A DNA stretch of 60,000 bases from Strigamia acuminata (GCA_949358305.1 OX442318.1:6126501-6186500), one strand, 5' to 3'; numbered from the stretch's first letter, positions 36,398 through 58,412 are shown. The notes: a model not told the origin generated them from the sequence alone. A program made the numbers and translations.

Positions 36398-37121
36398 AGA
36401 AGTGTAATCTCATTTGATTAAATTCACAGTCGGTCAAGTGTTCCCGTTAGTTTTAGACCTGTATCGCTGAAGCAGTCGTAGATACGCAACTTCTGCTGCC
36501 AGATTCGAACTGTGGGGGTTATTTCGCATATTTTACATTCGTTTCCACATTATTTTTACAATTTTTTGTACGTATTTCGTAAGAAAATTCATACGTTGTA
36601 GTTTGCGCCAGACCTGCTAACTGACTTTTATCTCGGATCTGCATTTAGATTAATGTTATCTGCTTGGATTTAATGATAGTTTTAATCCCCATTATCTGGC
36701 ACTTTGTAACATTTTAAACGCTTTTCACTTTACACATAGTTATTTCGAGTTGTGTCATAAATATATTGCAAAAATAATACTTAAAACCTAATTAATTATT
36801 ATATTGTGTGGCCAAATACCTTTCGGAGATCAAACGTTGTTTTCTTCGTTCACCGACTTCACTTATATTCAATAACGACGTCATTAATTTAAATTTTACG
36901 ATCCGATTTGAATAATTTCCAGTTTTTAGTCTGTCGCCGATTTTTAAGTCAAAATTATTAAATTGGAGCTGATTTTTCGGTCACCGAATTGAGGATATAT
37001 AAACTTCTTGTTTAGCAGTAAAGCTCAGGGGTAGCTTAGTAGGAAAAAATTGAAAAAATAAAATAAACAAATAAAATTTTTATTGAAAACAATTATTTAC
37101 ACAAAACAGAATAAAATAAAA
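36398..37121. other. Convergent gap, zinc-finger gene / ATPase cluster
   Basis: 3' flanks of two genes facing each other. The last ~100 bases are A-rich and contain aataaa on the minus strand side for the ATPase transcript. I saw no gene or structured element. Confidence 0.5.
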
Positions 37122-40100
37122 TCAATAATAAGTTTCTCTGTAAAAATATCCGCCCGGGTATCTCCGAATTTGCCATTTTCGGAACTCGTCGTAGATCATA
37201 ATGATGAGAAAAAATGGCAGCGGAACGAGCCACCATTCCCACCTAAAATGAAAATGCAGCCGTTACTTTATTGTGGAATTATAAGGATTTTAAAGCATAC
37301 TTTAGAGGATAAGTTCGAAGAACAGTGTGCATTCCTGGTACGTAAGCAAGAATTATGACCACAACGGTCTCGAAAACCAAAGCGAAATTCAGGACGTGAT
37401 TCCTTAATAAAAGGGTGAGAAAAAGTGGAATTTGTCGCATCAAATAATGAGGAAAACAAACTTCATTCCATGCGTGAAAATAGAGAGTGTTCTTGTTTTT
37501 GATATGAGCAAATCGGCCCACTGCACCTCGACAATGGCGAGGAAAAAGGCCGTGTGGCAAGTGTACTCCAACGTCTTCCGTGCGGTATAAGACTTACAAA
37601 ATATAAATAAAAATATTTCGATAAATTTCAAAAATTTTCCAAATTTTTGTTAAAAAACCGTCTCAATTTTTCGACAAAAATGTCTCAATTTTTCGACAAA
37701 AATGTCTCAATTTTTCGACAAAAATGTCTCAATTTTTCGACAAAAATGTCTCAATTTTTCGACAAAAATGTCTCAATTTTTCGACAAAAATGTCTCAATT
37801 TTTCGACAAAAATGTCTCAATTTTTCGACAAAAATGTCTCAATTTTTCGACAAAAATGTCTCAATTTTTCGACAAAAATGTCTCAATTTTTCGACAAAAA
37901 TGTCTCAATTTTTCGACAAAAATGTCTCAATTTTTCGACAAAAATGTCTCAATTTTTCGACAAAAATGTCTCAATTTTTCGACAAAAATGTCTCAATTTT
38001 TCGACAAAAATGTCTCAATTTTTCGACAAAAATGTCTCAATTTTTCGACAAAAATGTCTCAATTTTTCGACAAAAATGTCTCAATTTTTCAAAAAAATGT
38101 CTCAATTTTTCAAAAAAATGTCTCAATTTTTCGACAAAAATGTCTCAATTTTTCGACAAAAATGTCTCAATTTTTCGACAAAAATGTCTCAATTTTTCGA
38201 CAAAAATGTCTCAATTTTTCGACAAAAATGTCTCAATTTTTCAAAAAAATGTCTCAATTTTTCAAAAAAATGTCTCCATTTTTCAAAAAAATGTCTCAAT
38301 TTTTCAAAAAAATGTCTCAATTTTTCAAAAAAATGTCTCAATTTTTCAAAAAAATGTCTCAATTTTTCAAAAAAATGTCTCAATTTTTCAAAAAAATGTC
38401 TCAATTTTTCAAAAAAATGTCTCAATTTTTCCAAATTATGTCAACATTTTTCCAAATTATGTCAACATTTTTCCAAATTATGTCAACATTTTTCCAAATT
38501 ATGTCAACATTTTTCCAAATTATGTCAAAATTTTTCCAAATTATGTCAACATTTTTCAAAATTATGTCAACATTTTTCAAAATTATGTCAAAATTTTTCC
38601 AAAAAAAAGTCTCAATTTTTAAAAGAAATGTCAAAATTTAAAAAAAAAGTCAAAATTTTAAAAGAAATGTCAAAATTTTAAAAGAAATGTCAAAATTTTA
38701 AAAGAAATGTCAAAATTTTAAAAGAAATGTCAAAATTTTAAAAAGTAATGTCATATTTCTTTTAAAAAAAGTCTAAATTTCCAAAAATTTCTGCAAAAAT
38801 CAGCAAATATCAACAAACACCAAAAACTAAAAAAATTAAACAAAAACTTAATCACCAAACACCACATCACTTCAAATACCCAATTCTGGCCATAAGAATC
38901 CTGTATATCATTGATTCCTCTCGAATCCCACGTTGCCCTAAGCCCAATCAAACGTAGTGGCCAGAACCCGTGTTGCGCCATAATATAAAAATAAATAAAA
39001 AACCCAGCCGCCGCTTGAATCATCCCAATTTGCAAATACGACACGTGAATAAGCCTAAAAATCAACAAAAACAAATAAAAACAAAACAAAAACCCAAATC
39101 CCTCTCCAATTCCACCTCGCATTGACCAATCTGTCGGTCCTCGGGTTTCGCGGCCTCCTGGACATCAAATCCTTCTCGCCCTTCTCGTACGCCATAGAAA
39201 TAGCCGGCACCATGTCCGTGCCGAGATCAATGCACAAAATCGTGACGGCGCCGAGTGGCAGCGGAATGCCGATGACCATGAAGAGCAGAAAAGGACTCAC
39301 TTCCGGTATTTTGCTACTCAAAGTGTACGCGATGGATTTCTTCAAGTTGTCAAAAATCAATCGTCCCTCCTCGACGCCCGTCACGATCGAGGCGAAGTTG
39401 TCGTCGAGCAGAATCATGTCGGCAGCTTGCTTGCTCACGTCGCTGCCCGAGATGCCCATCGCGATGCCGATGTCGGCTTTTTTCAGCGCGGGCGAGTCGT
39501 TCACGCCGTCGCCCGTTACGGCCACGATGGCGCCCAGGCGCTGACACGCTTCGACTATGATGAGTTTTTGTTGGGGCGAAGTTCGGGCGAAAACCATTTC
39601 TGGACATTTCATTAGGATTTCGTCCAGAACTTTCGGTTCGAGGTCTTTTAATTGCGATCCGCTCACCACCGCCACTTTGGCGAGTCTGTGAAAAGACAAA
39701 ATTGGGGATTCGTAATACGCGCGACATTCTTACGCACGACAATGGATGTTTTTGGTCAAAAATTGGATTTTTTGGTCAAAAATTGGATTTTTTGGTCAAA
39801 AATTGGATTTTTTGGTCAAAAATTGGATTTTTTGGTCAAAAATTGGATTTTTTGGTCAAAAATTGGATTTTTTGGTCAAAAATTGGATTTTTTGGTCAAA
39901 AATTGGATTTTTTGGTCAAAAATTGGATTTTTTGGTCAAAAATTGGATTTTTTGGTCAAAAATTGGATTTTTTGGTCAAAAATTGGATTTTTTGGTCAAA
40001 AATTGGATTTTTTGGTCAAAAATTGGATTTTTTGGTCAAAAATTGGATTTTTTGGTCAAAAATTGGATTTTTTGGTCAAAAATTGGATTTTTTGGTCAAA

Positions 40101-43100
40101 AATTGGATTTTTTGGTCAAAAATTGAACGTTAGTAGTTGAAAAAATGAATTTTGGGTTGAAAAAATGAATCTGGTGGAAAAAAATGAATTTCTGGTCGCA
40201 AATAAAATTCTGGTCCAAAAATAAAATGAAAAGTGCCCAAGATGGGTGAGTGGTGACCATAAAGATTTGTTTTTACGATTTGTCGACGGTGGTAAAAGTT
40301 TTGTTCGTCCGTTCGGCAATTTCGTCCAACGTCTCGCCGGGTAAGGAAATGATCCCGACTTTCCGCGCGATGGCCTTGGCCGTGATCGGATGGTCGCCCG
40401 TCACCATGATCACTCTGATTCCCGCGCTCTTGCACAAGGCCACTGCATTTGGAACTTCCGGTCTTGCAGGATCGATGAGCGACAAACATCCGGCAAAACA
40501 CAATTTATCCAAAGGGAAATTCACATTCTCACTGTCGAATGGAAACCCTTTAAGATATTTGTTTTTCGGCAAATTCAGAAAAGCAAAACCTTCAAAAATT
40601 AATAAAAATTAATCAAATTCAACAAGAAAAATCTTTTTCAATTTTCAACACGATCGGATTAAGGTTTCTGAGGGCCCCCTCGAACCAGAAATGATATCTT
40701 CAAGCAGAAAAATGCATTTTTATGAGAAATAAATTCATGTTAAGCTGAAAAAATTGCATTTCCACAAAAAAATGCATTTATAGACAAAAAAAACAAGCAT
40801 TTTTATCTGTACAGTACAACCTTGATTAACGAAACACCGGTTATCCGAACTTTCGGTTGTCCGAACAGCAGTAATGCGTTTTTATCAATTTTTTACCGGT
40901 TTTCATTGGTTTTTAAATCAATTTTCAACGTTTTTGACAGTTTGTATCCACTTTTGGTCGGTTATAATGCTTTCTAACTACATTTTAATGACTTTTTATT
41001 TCCACATGCCGTACAGCAGGGGTTCTCAAACTTTTTAGCATCGCAACCCATTTTTAAGCGAGGCGATCTTCCGCGCCCCACTTCATCTACCGGTGCATTA
41101 AATTTTTCAAAAATAAACTACTAATAAGAAAGAAAAAAAAGAAATTTTGCATAAAATCAACTCGCGCCTCAAAGTTTGGGAAACGCTGCCGTACAGTATA
41201 TGTATAATCGAGGATCTACTATACCAGGGGGCCCTTTAGAATTGGAGGCCCCTTAATCCAACCTTCTATTTTTACCAAGCACTCGTTCACCCATTCCACC
41301 CAAAGCGAGGCATGCAGCTTCAAATTTCTTTGTATACACTGGAGTCATAGGCACTTCCTTCCCGTTCAAGTAAATCGAAGAGCAGCGATCAAAAATCCTT
41401 TCTGGAGCGCCTTTCATCATAATTATGTAAAATGTTTCGCTTCCAGGCGGAGTTTCGTGAACCGAAACCTGCGAACAAAGGAATCCTTCATTCAGCGCGG
41501 CCATTTTGAATCGCTTAACAGTTAACTCCCTCTCGTGTCAAAATATATTAAAATATAAAATTTTTTTTACTTGATATTTATTATTAGAATTGAATGGAAT
41601 TTCAGCCACTTTTTGGTATTTCTTCCTCATGTTTTCGACCTCTTTAAAAGTGACTGTCAATGCAGCGAACTTGAGCAATCCCGCCTCTGAAGCGTCGCTG
41701 GTCGCTTCTCGTTTTAATATCGGTATGTCGTCCTGGTCCGGTTTAAAGATGGCCCGGTTGCACAGGATGGCCACCTGTGTGATCATCGTAAATCCTACTT
41801 TGTCTTTATAGCTCTTGGAATCTAAAAAAAACGATTAGACAATTTGCCCGCAGATGGCAGCACCGTAGGTTCGTTTTAGCAACGGAAGCAACTTTAAACT
41901 GACCTAACCTGACCTTGTGACCAACTGGCCGCCGCCAGTCAGCACTGGCAACATCAATAAGAGAATCCTCAGCAGCTCCTACGACGTATCGTCGGAGCTG
42001 CGTCCTGATTGCAGCCAATCAGGACAGAGGATTACACAAGGTCTCCTCGTGACTTGACCGCTATCTTGGAGACAGTTCGATCTCCAGTCCCGTGCTGACT
42101 GGTTGTGACATCTCTAACGAGAAGGAGATGACGGCGACGTGGGTCGCAACAAGAGGCCTGATCGCTCTCAAGTCCGACATGACTTGAGGTGACTCGTTGA
42201 CCGTGCTGCAAGGCACGGCAAGGCAAACGCAATCCGACCACGCTGCCCATGTGGTCCTCAACCATGTGGTCAGCCGTTGGACTGGGCTGGGTTGCTGCAA
42301 GGCAACCCAGCAACCTAGGCGATAACACGGTGAACGCACAACCCCTAGACAACCACAATAAAGATATTCAATCCAAACTGTGTTCTCTGTGTTGTACTTA
42401 ATCGTGAATGGTGTCCAAACGCCCCATGGCCCCATGGCCCCATGGTCCCCCCCAAGAGGCGACCGACCGTCACTCACAACCCAACCACCAGTCTGCTTGC
42501 ATCGCTAAAACGACCCGCTGCTATAATGATTGACGTCCGGCACCAAGTTGTGCGTCGGTGATGTCTATTTCTACTATTCCATCGTCCACCCAAGCGTGCA
42601 GCACCGTCATTCTATTTTGAGTCAATGTTCCGGTCTTGTCCGAGCAGATTGTACTCGTGGAACCGAGTGTTTCCACTCCTTCGAGGTTCTTCACCAAACA
42701 ATTCTTCTTCGCCATCTTTTTCGCCGTTAACGTGAGGCAGACCTAGTTTAAAATACATTTCAATATTCGCCACCCGATGGCGCACTGCAGCCGCCATTTT
42801 ACCGTCACGGTGGCCAATAAACCTTCGGGAACTTTTCCCACGATAATTCCGATTGTGATGACGATTCCTTCGATCCACTCGTATCCCAAGATCATGGAAA
42901 CGGCGAAGCAAATGGCGCCGAGAATAAAAGCGGCAACCGTGATGATTTTAATAAAATGTTGAATTTCTCTGGCGATCGGAGTTTCCCCGCTCTCGATCCC
43001 GGAAGCCAATGATGCGATTCGGCCCATTATCGTGTTGTCGCCGATCAACACCACTATACCGCGCGCTTCACCTAGCGTCAATAAAACCAACTAATAAACC

Positions 43101-44271
43101 ACTTAAAAAATCGAAACTAAAATTACCTTCGACACAATTTGTTGAGAAAAATGCGAGGTTTTTCGTCTCTAATGGGTTTTCACTCGTCATTTCGACGGCC
43201 CGAGATTGGGGCTCAGATTCACCGGTCAACGACGAGTTGTCCACTTTGAGTGACCGCACTTGGATTATCCGAATGTCGGCCGGACAACGATCCCCCATAG
43301 ACACGTCGATGATGTCGCCCACAGTCACCTCTCGTGACGGAATTAGATACTTTTGTCCGTTTCGGAGCACGTGGGCTTTCTGCAAATAAATGAAATAAAT
43401 AAATAAAATAAATAAACATTCGTTTTTTAGATTCTATTTCGTCCAACTCACGGGCGGCGCTAAATTTTTGAACGATTTCATAATTTGTCCGCTTTTGTGT
43501 TCCTGGTAGAACGAAAAGATGCCGGTGATGAGGACCACACCGGCGAGCACGGCGCCTAAATACAGCTGTAATTAACCCAATAAATATTAAAATACGTTTT
43601 GTTTGCACTTAATTTATTCATTTCACGCCTACGTTGTCTTTGTACGCTTGCGAGTCGCGTGAAACTTGTATTCCGTACGCTATGAAGCAAAGAATCGATC
43701 CAACCCAAAGCAAGAGTTGGAAACCGCCGAATAAATTGCGGCAGAAAACGACCCAAGCCGGTGTCCCGCCGGTCGCTGTTAACTCGTTAAAACCGTATTT
43801 TTTAAGTCTTTCTTGAACTTGTAAATCACTTAAACCCTACAATAATCATTAAAATACATTAAAATCATTATTTTTACTGTAATTTGCTCATTTTGGGACG
43901 CAATTAGCCAATTTTTATCAATTTTTATCTGTGGAGCCCCACAGTTAGAGTACCGTGCACGCACTAGTGCTTCGTTTACAGTACACTCCATTTAATTCGA
44001 GGTTTAATTCGTGTTTACCTTGGTCGGATCGACTTCCAAACGTTTGTACAATTGGTTGAGCGGAATTTTATGCTCGTCCTAAAAATAATAAATAATCACA
44101 TCTTTTATTTTATTATTTAAATATTTGACATTAAATATATTTACCATGTCCACCTCCTTCTTCAAGTCCGACATCTTCTCCGCTTTCTTCTTCCCCACCT
44201 GTGAAAAACCAAATTTTTAATTTAAAATTAATTTAATATAACCCCCAACTCATTTTACGTCATTTTACCAT
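37122..44271 (-). CDS. Na+/K+-ATPase alpha subunit, 'KK' type (Lys in TM4 and TM5)
   Basis: P2C-type pump alpha chain, 1003 residues in 16 coding exons: 44269-44271 (ATG only), 44145-44198, 44019-44078, 43633-43836, 43452-43565, 43127-43379, 42803-43071, 42544-42742, 41571-41821, 41276-41468, 40277-40589, 39116-39685, 38880-39054, 37462-37592, 37301-37402 and 37122-37242. Phases close throughout. [10 protein letters not shown], the phosphorylated Asp354 in [39 protein letters not shown] and the C-terminal ETYY are present. TM4 reads [11 protein letters not shown] (Lys309) where pumps normally have VANVPEG. TM5 reads [11 protein letters not shown] (Lys763) where they have SNIPE. TM6 Asp residues ([10 protein letters not shown]) are kept. 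The C-terminus [14 protein letters not shown] is also unusual. The two Lys match the brine shrimp alpha2-KK pattern. Altered ion stoichiometry is inference. Confidence 0.95.
37660..38760. repeat. 22-bp minisatellite in KK-ATPase intron
   Basis: About 26 virtually identical copies of tctcaatttttcgacaaaaatg are followed by blocks of 21-22 bp variants (tctcaatttttcaaaaaaat, gtcaacatttttccaaattat, gtcaaaattttaaaagaaat). Each block is internally homogeneous, so the array grew in successive waves. All three plus-strand frames are open across it; they are not genes. Confidence 0.97.
39750..40130. repeat. Perfect 20-bp minisatellite in KK-ATPase intron
   Basis: About 18 copies of ttttttggtcaaaaattgga with essentially no differences, between the exons starting at 39685 and ending at 40277. 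The identity points to very recent expansion or to assembly collapse. Confidence 0.97.
40812..41221. mobile_element. Pogo/mariner-like element, interrupted by a hAT element
   Basis: The left end, CAGTACAACCTTGATTAACG, pairs imperfectly with the right end (reverse complement TAGTAGATCCTCGATTATAC), and both are flanked by TA. The interior has the ggttatccgaac/ggttgtccgaac words typical of pogo/Tigger-type elements. It lies in the intron between the exons starting at 40589 and ending at 41276. Confidence 0.72.
41017..41188. mobile_element. hAT-like MITE, 172 bp, with 8-bp target duplication
   Basis: The left end, CAGGGGTTCTCAAACTTT, and the right end (reverse complement CAGCGTTTCCCAAACTTT) form 18-bp imperfect inverted repeats. 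The 8 bases ccgtacag directly flank both sides (41009-41016 and 41189-41196), the hallmark of hAT transposition. It is inserted within the pogo-like element, so it is younger. Confidence 0.9.
41850..42500. mobile_element. GC-rich insertion, possible LTR fragment
   Basis: The intron between the exons starting at 41821 and ending at 42544 is about 720 nt and much richer in GC than its surroundings. It contains two strong short hairpins (cagctcctacgacg/tatcgtcggagctg and cctgattgcagccaatcagg) and aataaag at 42357 followed by a G/T-rich stretch. Near 42408 is atggtgtccaaacg, which could be a primer-binding site. That resembles an LTR with R/U5 and the start of the internal region. No matched ends or target duplication were found. 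Confidence 0.4.
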
Positions 44272-44898
44272 TTTTAATTTGCGTGTTCTTTCCGAAATAC
44301 GTGGTTTTGATTCAAACGATCAACTCTCCGCTCTGTCGTAATGTATTAGTGCAATAGAACACAGTCACGCGACAATGAAACGAGACGACATCTTTGTTAT
44401 GTAGCAGTAATTTTTATTATTTCCATTTCAATTCTTCACTGCACAATCATTTATTTATTTTTTAATTAATAATACTGTATAGTGACAGTTTAAAAGCGAT
44501 TGTTTCTATAGTAAACCCTTACAATTGCTAAGTAAAGCCATTTATAATCTATATATACAGAAATAGAATTTTTCATTTCTAGATTTCTTTATATCACATT
44601 ATGTAAATGATTTTTTTTTTCTCTTTTCTTTTTATTATCATTTTTTCCTCCATCTTTTTACATAATAAAATGCACGACACTAGAAGTAGATTTCTACAAA
44701 AGGCGAGAATGATTATTAAGCGAGCAATATAATTTGATTTGTCCACAAAGTAAAAACCTTTCAACCAGGATTGATCATTTTCTAAGTTTTTGTTTTAAAT
44801 GCAAATGTGTGAAAATATAATATATATATTTATAGAATTTTTGTTATTATTATTACTATTTTTTTTCTTCTTTTTTCTTTATTGGAAATCACATTTTG
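44272..44898. other. Spacer between ATPase copies 1 and 2
   Basis: Only ~630 bases separate the stop of the upstream copy from the start codon of the KK copy, both on the minus strand. It should contain the 3' end of one and the promoter of the other. Very AT-rich; an aataaa on the minus strand lies within 25 bases of the upstream stop. Confidence 0.6.
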
Positions 44899-54457
<9,559 letters not shown>

Positions 54458-57400
54458 CGTGCCCGATGCAATTAATGATTATGTAAATATGTGGATGAAG
54501 CTTTAACCGAGGGGCTCCGACTCGGGCCCCGTTCAGGAAAAGTTGGGTGGAAGTAAGATTAGGCTGGTCGTTCGCTACTCGAATGTACACGTACGCCCTG
54601 TGGTCGAGGGTCGGGCGAATAGACGAGACCTGCGTGTGAGAGTATTGTATTATATCATGCTAAGACAGGAGAGCCGGGCGAGCGGCGTCATCCGTACCTG
54701 AGTTGAGCCATTTGCGAGCATTTGCCACTATGGTGTCAAGTGATTGGTGCGTGCGCGTGGTTACACATTAAACTTTTTAATTTTTTTGTTTGGTGAAATG
54801 TTGAAATCGAGGTCACGTGAGGGAGACCGAGTGTTCGATTTATCTTATCTTGCGAAGAAAGCAGTAATCTATTCTAAGAATAAACAGTGCCAAAGGCAGT
54901 TTTACTGACCCATCAAAGTGTAAATTGTAAACTTTGTGAGTGGGGAATGGAGATTTGATAAATAAAGTTGGGATTCGCTAATGGCGGATTTGTTTTTTTT
55001 TTCTGGGGCGGAAGTGGGTTTTAATGGCGGTAAAATGGTTTGTAAATACGAATGAAATGGTGGACTAGATTTGGAAAAATGTAGAAGGGATTTTACGATT
55101 TTAACCCGATTTTGGACATTTTAAAAGGTATTTTAAGGTTTTTAACTCGATTTTTGACATTTTAAAGTGATTTGGATCGATTTTATCAGATTTTAGATGG
55201 TTTGTGTCGATTTTTTACATTTTGGGACTGATTTGTGTGGATTTTTAATTTTTATTACATTTTAAAGGATTTGAGAAGAGTTTAACTCGATTTTTCATAT
55301 TTTAAACTGATTTGTATCGATTTGTATCGAATTTTAATGGATTTATATCGATTTTATCACATTTTACAGGATATTTTTTTTATTATCGATTTTATCAATA
55401 TTTTATAGGTTTCGTAAGATATTTATACACTTTATGTCGATTTACTCACATTTTAAAAGATTAAAATTACTTGCAACCAAATTGGTCAATTTAAACAAGC
55501 GTAATCGATTTTTGTTCGATTTTTAACAAAATCGACACCGCCAACACCGAACAAAATAATTAAAATTATGAAAATGTACTTTCGTGATATAATATAAATC
55601 GACTCCACAAAATCACTTTTGTTTATTTTTATTTGAAATAATTTAAAAAGCATGCAATAAATGAAACACCAGCATATAAACAAAAATTTAAATGTAAAAT
55701 ACAGTAACTACACTCCCTAGCGACAGTTTCTGTCATTTCTGCAATTTTGGTTTCGGGTTTGACGTCACTTCCGGAAAACTGCACAAACAACAACTTTGCT
55801 TTGAAATGTAGCTAGTTTTTACCTAATCAGATTCAGATAAATCCAGTTTCACAAAGATATGCATCAAAAATATAGTAGCATCCTGGAAAACAAAAATAAT
55901 TATATAAATAAACATTTTGCTTTAACTTATCAACATTAAACAAACCTTTGTATCCATTTCCTGTTCCAATCTGAAAGAAAGTTTAAAAGAAAATTACTTG
56001 AAAATATACAAAATTCTATATATTTATCATTTACCTTCAATGCCGACCGAAATGCCATCCAACCATCGCTAAAATCTCAAAAAACAAGAGGAAGAATTCC
56101 GCCATATTGACAAAATCCAGTACAGTTGTGAAAGAGAACGAAGTGTACAGAATCCACAAGTGTGCTGGGATTAATAAAACATGGACTGTGTTTTACCAAT
56201 TCCAACACACTTGTTAATACACAACAACATAAAAATCGCAACTATACTGGAAATTAAAAAAAAACATGGAGTATTAAAATAAACCTAAAAATCGTGTCTA
56301 AAAGAATTTTTATTCGAACCAAAATGGAAATATACAGACATTTGCACATATTTTTCGAACTGCGTTTAAACGCACTAAGTCCAGGCAGTTGACCGGAACA
56401 ATGAACACGTCAAACTCGGCGCCAGTTCACATATATATATATTTATATATATGTATATATATATTTATATATATAATAACTACAATATTTTATTTATTTA
56501 AATTCCCCATTAAAGATTTAAAAACTGGCAACAGAAAAAATAAAATAAAAACTACAATAAAACTTTTATTTATGTTTTCTTTACACCTTAGAAACGTTCC
56601 GTGTATAGGAGTCAATGATTAAATGAGATAAAATCCCAATTTCCAACTCCATTAAATATAGAAAATTAAGGAAATTGCAAAGGCCTGATTGATTTTTTTT
56701 ATTTTTCATTTTAAATGAAATGCTAAATTCCGTTGTACATATAATTATTTAATTAGTGTGGGATGATTAAATACATCAACTACAACAAAACTACTTTTTA
56801 GTGCAGCATTTACAGCATTTATTAGTATAAGAGTTGTATTTTTTTCTCTCTTATTATTATTTATTTAATTAATTATTAATTATTAAATATTATCTAGAAT
56901 TTCTCTGAATGATAAAAGCTCCATTAGAATTTTATACATACTTATTATAATTATTCTCCAACACATCTCCTAGAATAGTTACAAGTTAAATCACTGTATA
57001 CCAAAAGAAAAAAAATCTATCCGTTAATTTTTTTTTTAATTTTTTAAATAATTTTTATAATTTTTTTTTTATAGTTTTTTTTTTATTATTTTTTCTTTGA
57101 ACCTACAATTAATTAATTAATTTAGTAATTAATTAATAACAAATCTTCATGACAAAACCATCCAATTATTAATTATTAATTTTTTTGTTAAAAACATTGT
57201 GGTGGGTTGAAAATTACTGATCTGATTTTTACCAACTCAAAACACTAAATAAGATGAGATTTAAAGTGATTATTTTTCTGGTAGAGTGAAAATGAGGTTT
57301 TTATACAATCCCAACAGAAATTGGAATGTAAATTAATTAATTAATTAATTCATCAATACAAACACACAAAAAAAATTAACCAAAAATCAACTAATTGCAT

Positions 57401-57762
57401 GAATGAACACAGTGTCCACCATTTCTCAATCTAAATTTACCAATTTAATCATTTTATTTTGAAAATACCAGCACAGCATTAACACTACATTAATTTCCAA
57501 CCAAATAAACCTCGTATTGCTATAGATATCCCTGGCTATTACCATAAAATCATTCATATTTACTGATTTATTTCAATTTTACTCAATCTTTATTATGCCT
57601 AGAATGGTAGTGGTTACTGTGGTGCACTAAGGGGACAGAGAAGTTGCTTCAAACTGTTGATTAACACAAATAGGTTGGCTTGATTACGTGTTGAGCAGAC
57701 GTATAGAATCACTTGAAACACTTCACATATTCACAACCTTTAATATATCTATATCTCCTTTT

Positions 57763-57798
<36 letters not shown>

Positions 57799-58291
57799 TA
57801 ATAATTATAATTATTATTTTTATTTTTTCTAAATTTCTCCGTCAATATACACCGGGCTCAACTGGACATGGCCATTTTTTAAATTTCAAATGTGAGAGTG
57901 GACAAGGAGACAATAAGAGAGAATAGAGTGAGAGACAGTAGAGAAAGAGGGATCAAAGAGCCCCACACACCACTATTATGAGAAACAAAACACACACAAG
58001 AGAAAAAGGGACAAAATGATGATTTCTTTTCAACCCAAATAAATAAATGCCTTCAGTGTTTAGTTAGAGTTGTCCGCAATGCTTTTTTTTTTTTTTTTAT
58101 CTTTCTTTCATTTCTTTTCTTTCTTATTATTATTATTATTATTTTTTTGTTTTATGTGATTTTTGTTTTTCTTTTGAAATTACTACAGGCAGTTCTGTGC
58201 ACTAGACCTAAGGAAGCAAAGACCACCTGTGGAGGAAGTCGACTTCCACCACCCCATCTTGTGGCCAACACTTGTATTTTTTTTCACTCTC
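54458..58291. other. Spacer between ATPase copies 2 and 3
   Basis: The first ~350 bases should hold the promoter and leader of copy 2 and are less AT-rich than the rest. Diverged gattttaacccgatttt-like repeats occupy about 55070-55480. A ta-microsatellite is at 56430-56485 and a taa-microsatellite at 57766-57800. The last part (57850-58291) is probably the 3' untranslated region of copy 3 and contains a GA-rich stretch at 57900-58010. No convincing reading frame was seen. Confidence 0.6.
56428..56487. repeat. TA-rich microsatellite
   Basis: Alternating (ta)n with ttta interruptions over about 60 bases. Confidence 0.9.
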
Positions 58292-58412
58292 TCAATAATA
58301 TGTCTCTTCTTCGACCCAACCACCGGGATTCCGGCGTAAAATGAATCGACGGGCTTCGTCGTAAACCCAGATCAATAAACTGAATGGAAGTGCTGGTAAC
58401 CACCAATAGAAT
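58292..58412 (-). CDS. Na+/K+-ATPase alpha subunit, third copy, last exon only
   Basis: A 121-nt terminal exon encodes [20 protein letters not shown] then [19 protein letters not shown] and stop, the TM10 and C-terminal tail of an alpha subunit. Exon length and entry phase equal those of the last exons of copies 1 and 2. The preceding exon is not within the remaining 1.6 kb, so the gene body lies beyond base 60000. It is clearly closer to copy 2 than to the KK copy. Confidence 0.9.

Noticed and set aside
37647-38681. Three overlapping long open frames (over 300 codons each)
   Set aside because: All three frames are open only because the 22-bp repeat lacks stops. The translation is the same short phrase repeated, and the array is an ATPase intron on the other strand.
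39122-39544. 140-codon plus-strand frame
   Set aside because: Antisense shadow of the conserved ATPase P-domain/TM5 exon.
39652-40140. Open frames of 126-162 codons in the 20-bp array
   Set aside because: Translation of a perfect minisatellite. Flanking exons of the ATPase lie on the opposite strand.
42032-42477. 108- and 138-codon minus-strand frames in GC-rich insertion
   Set aside because: No conserved residues; mutually overlapping frames in a GC-rich, stop-poor insert.
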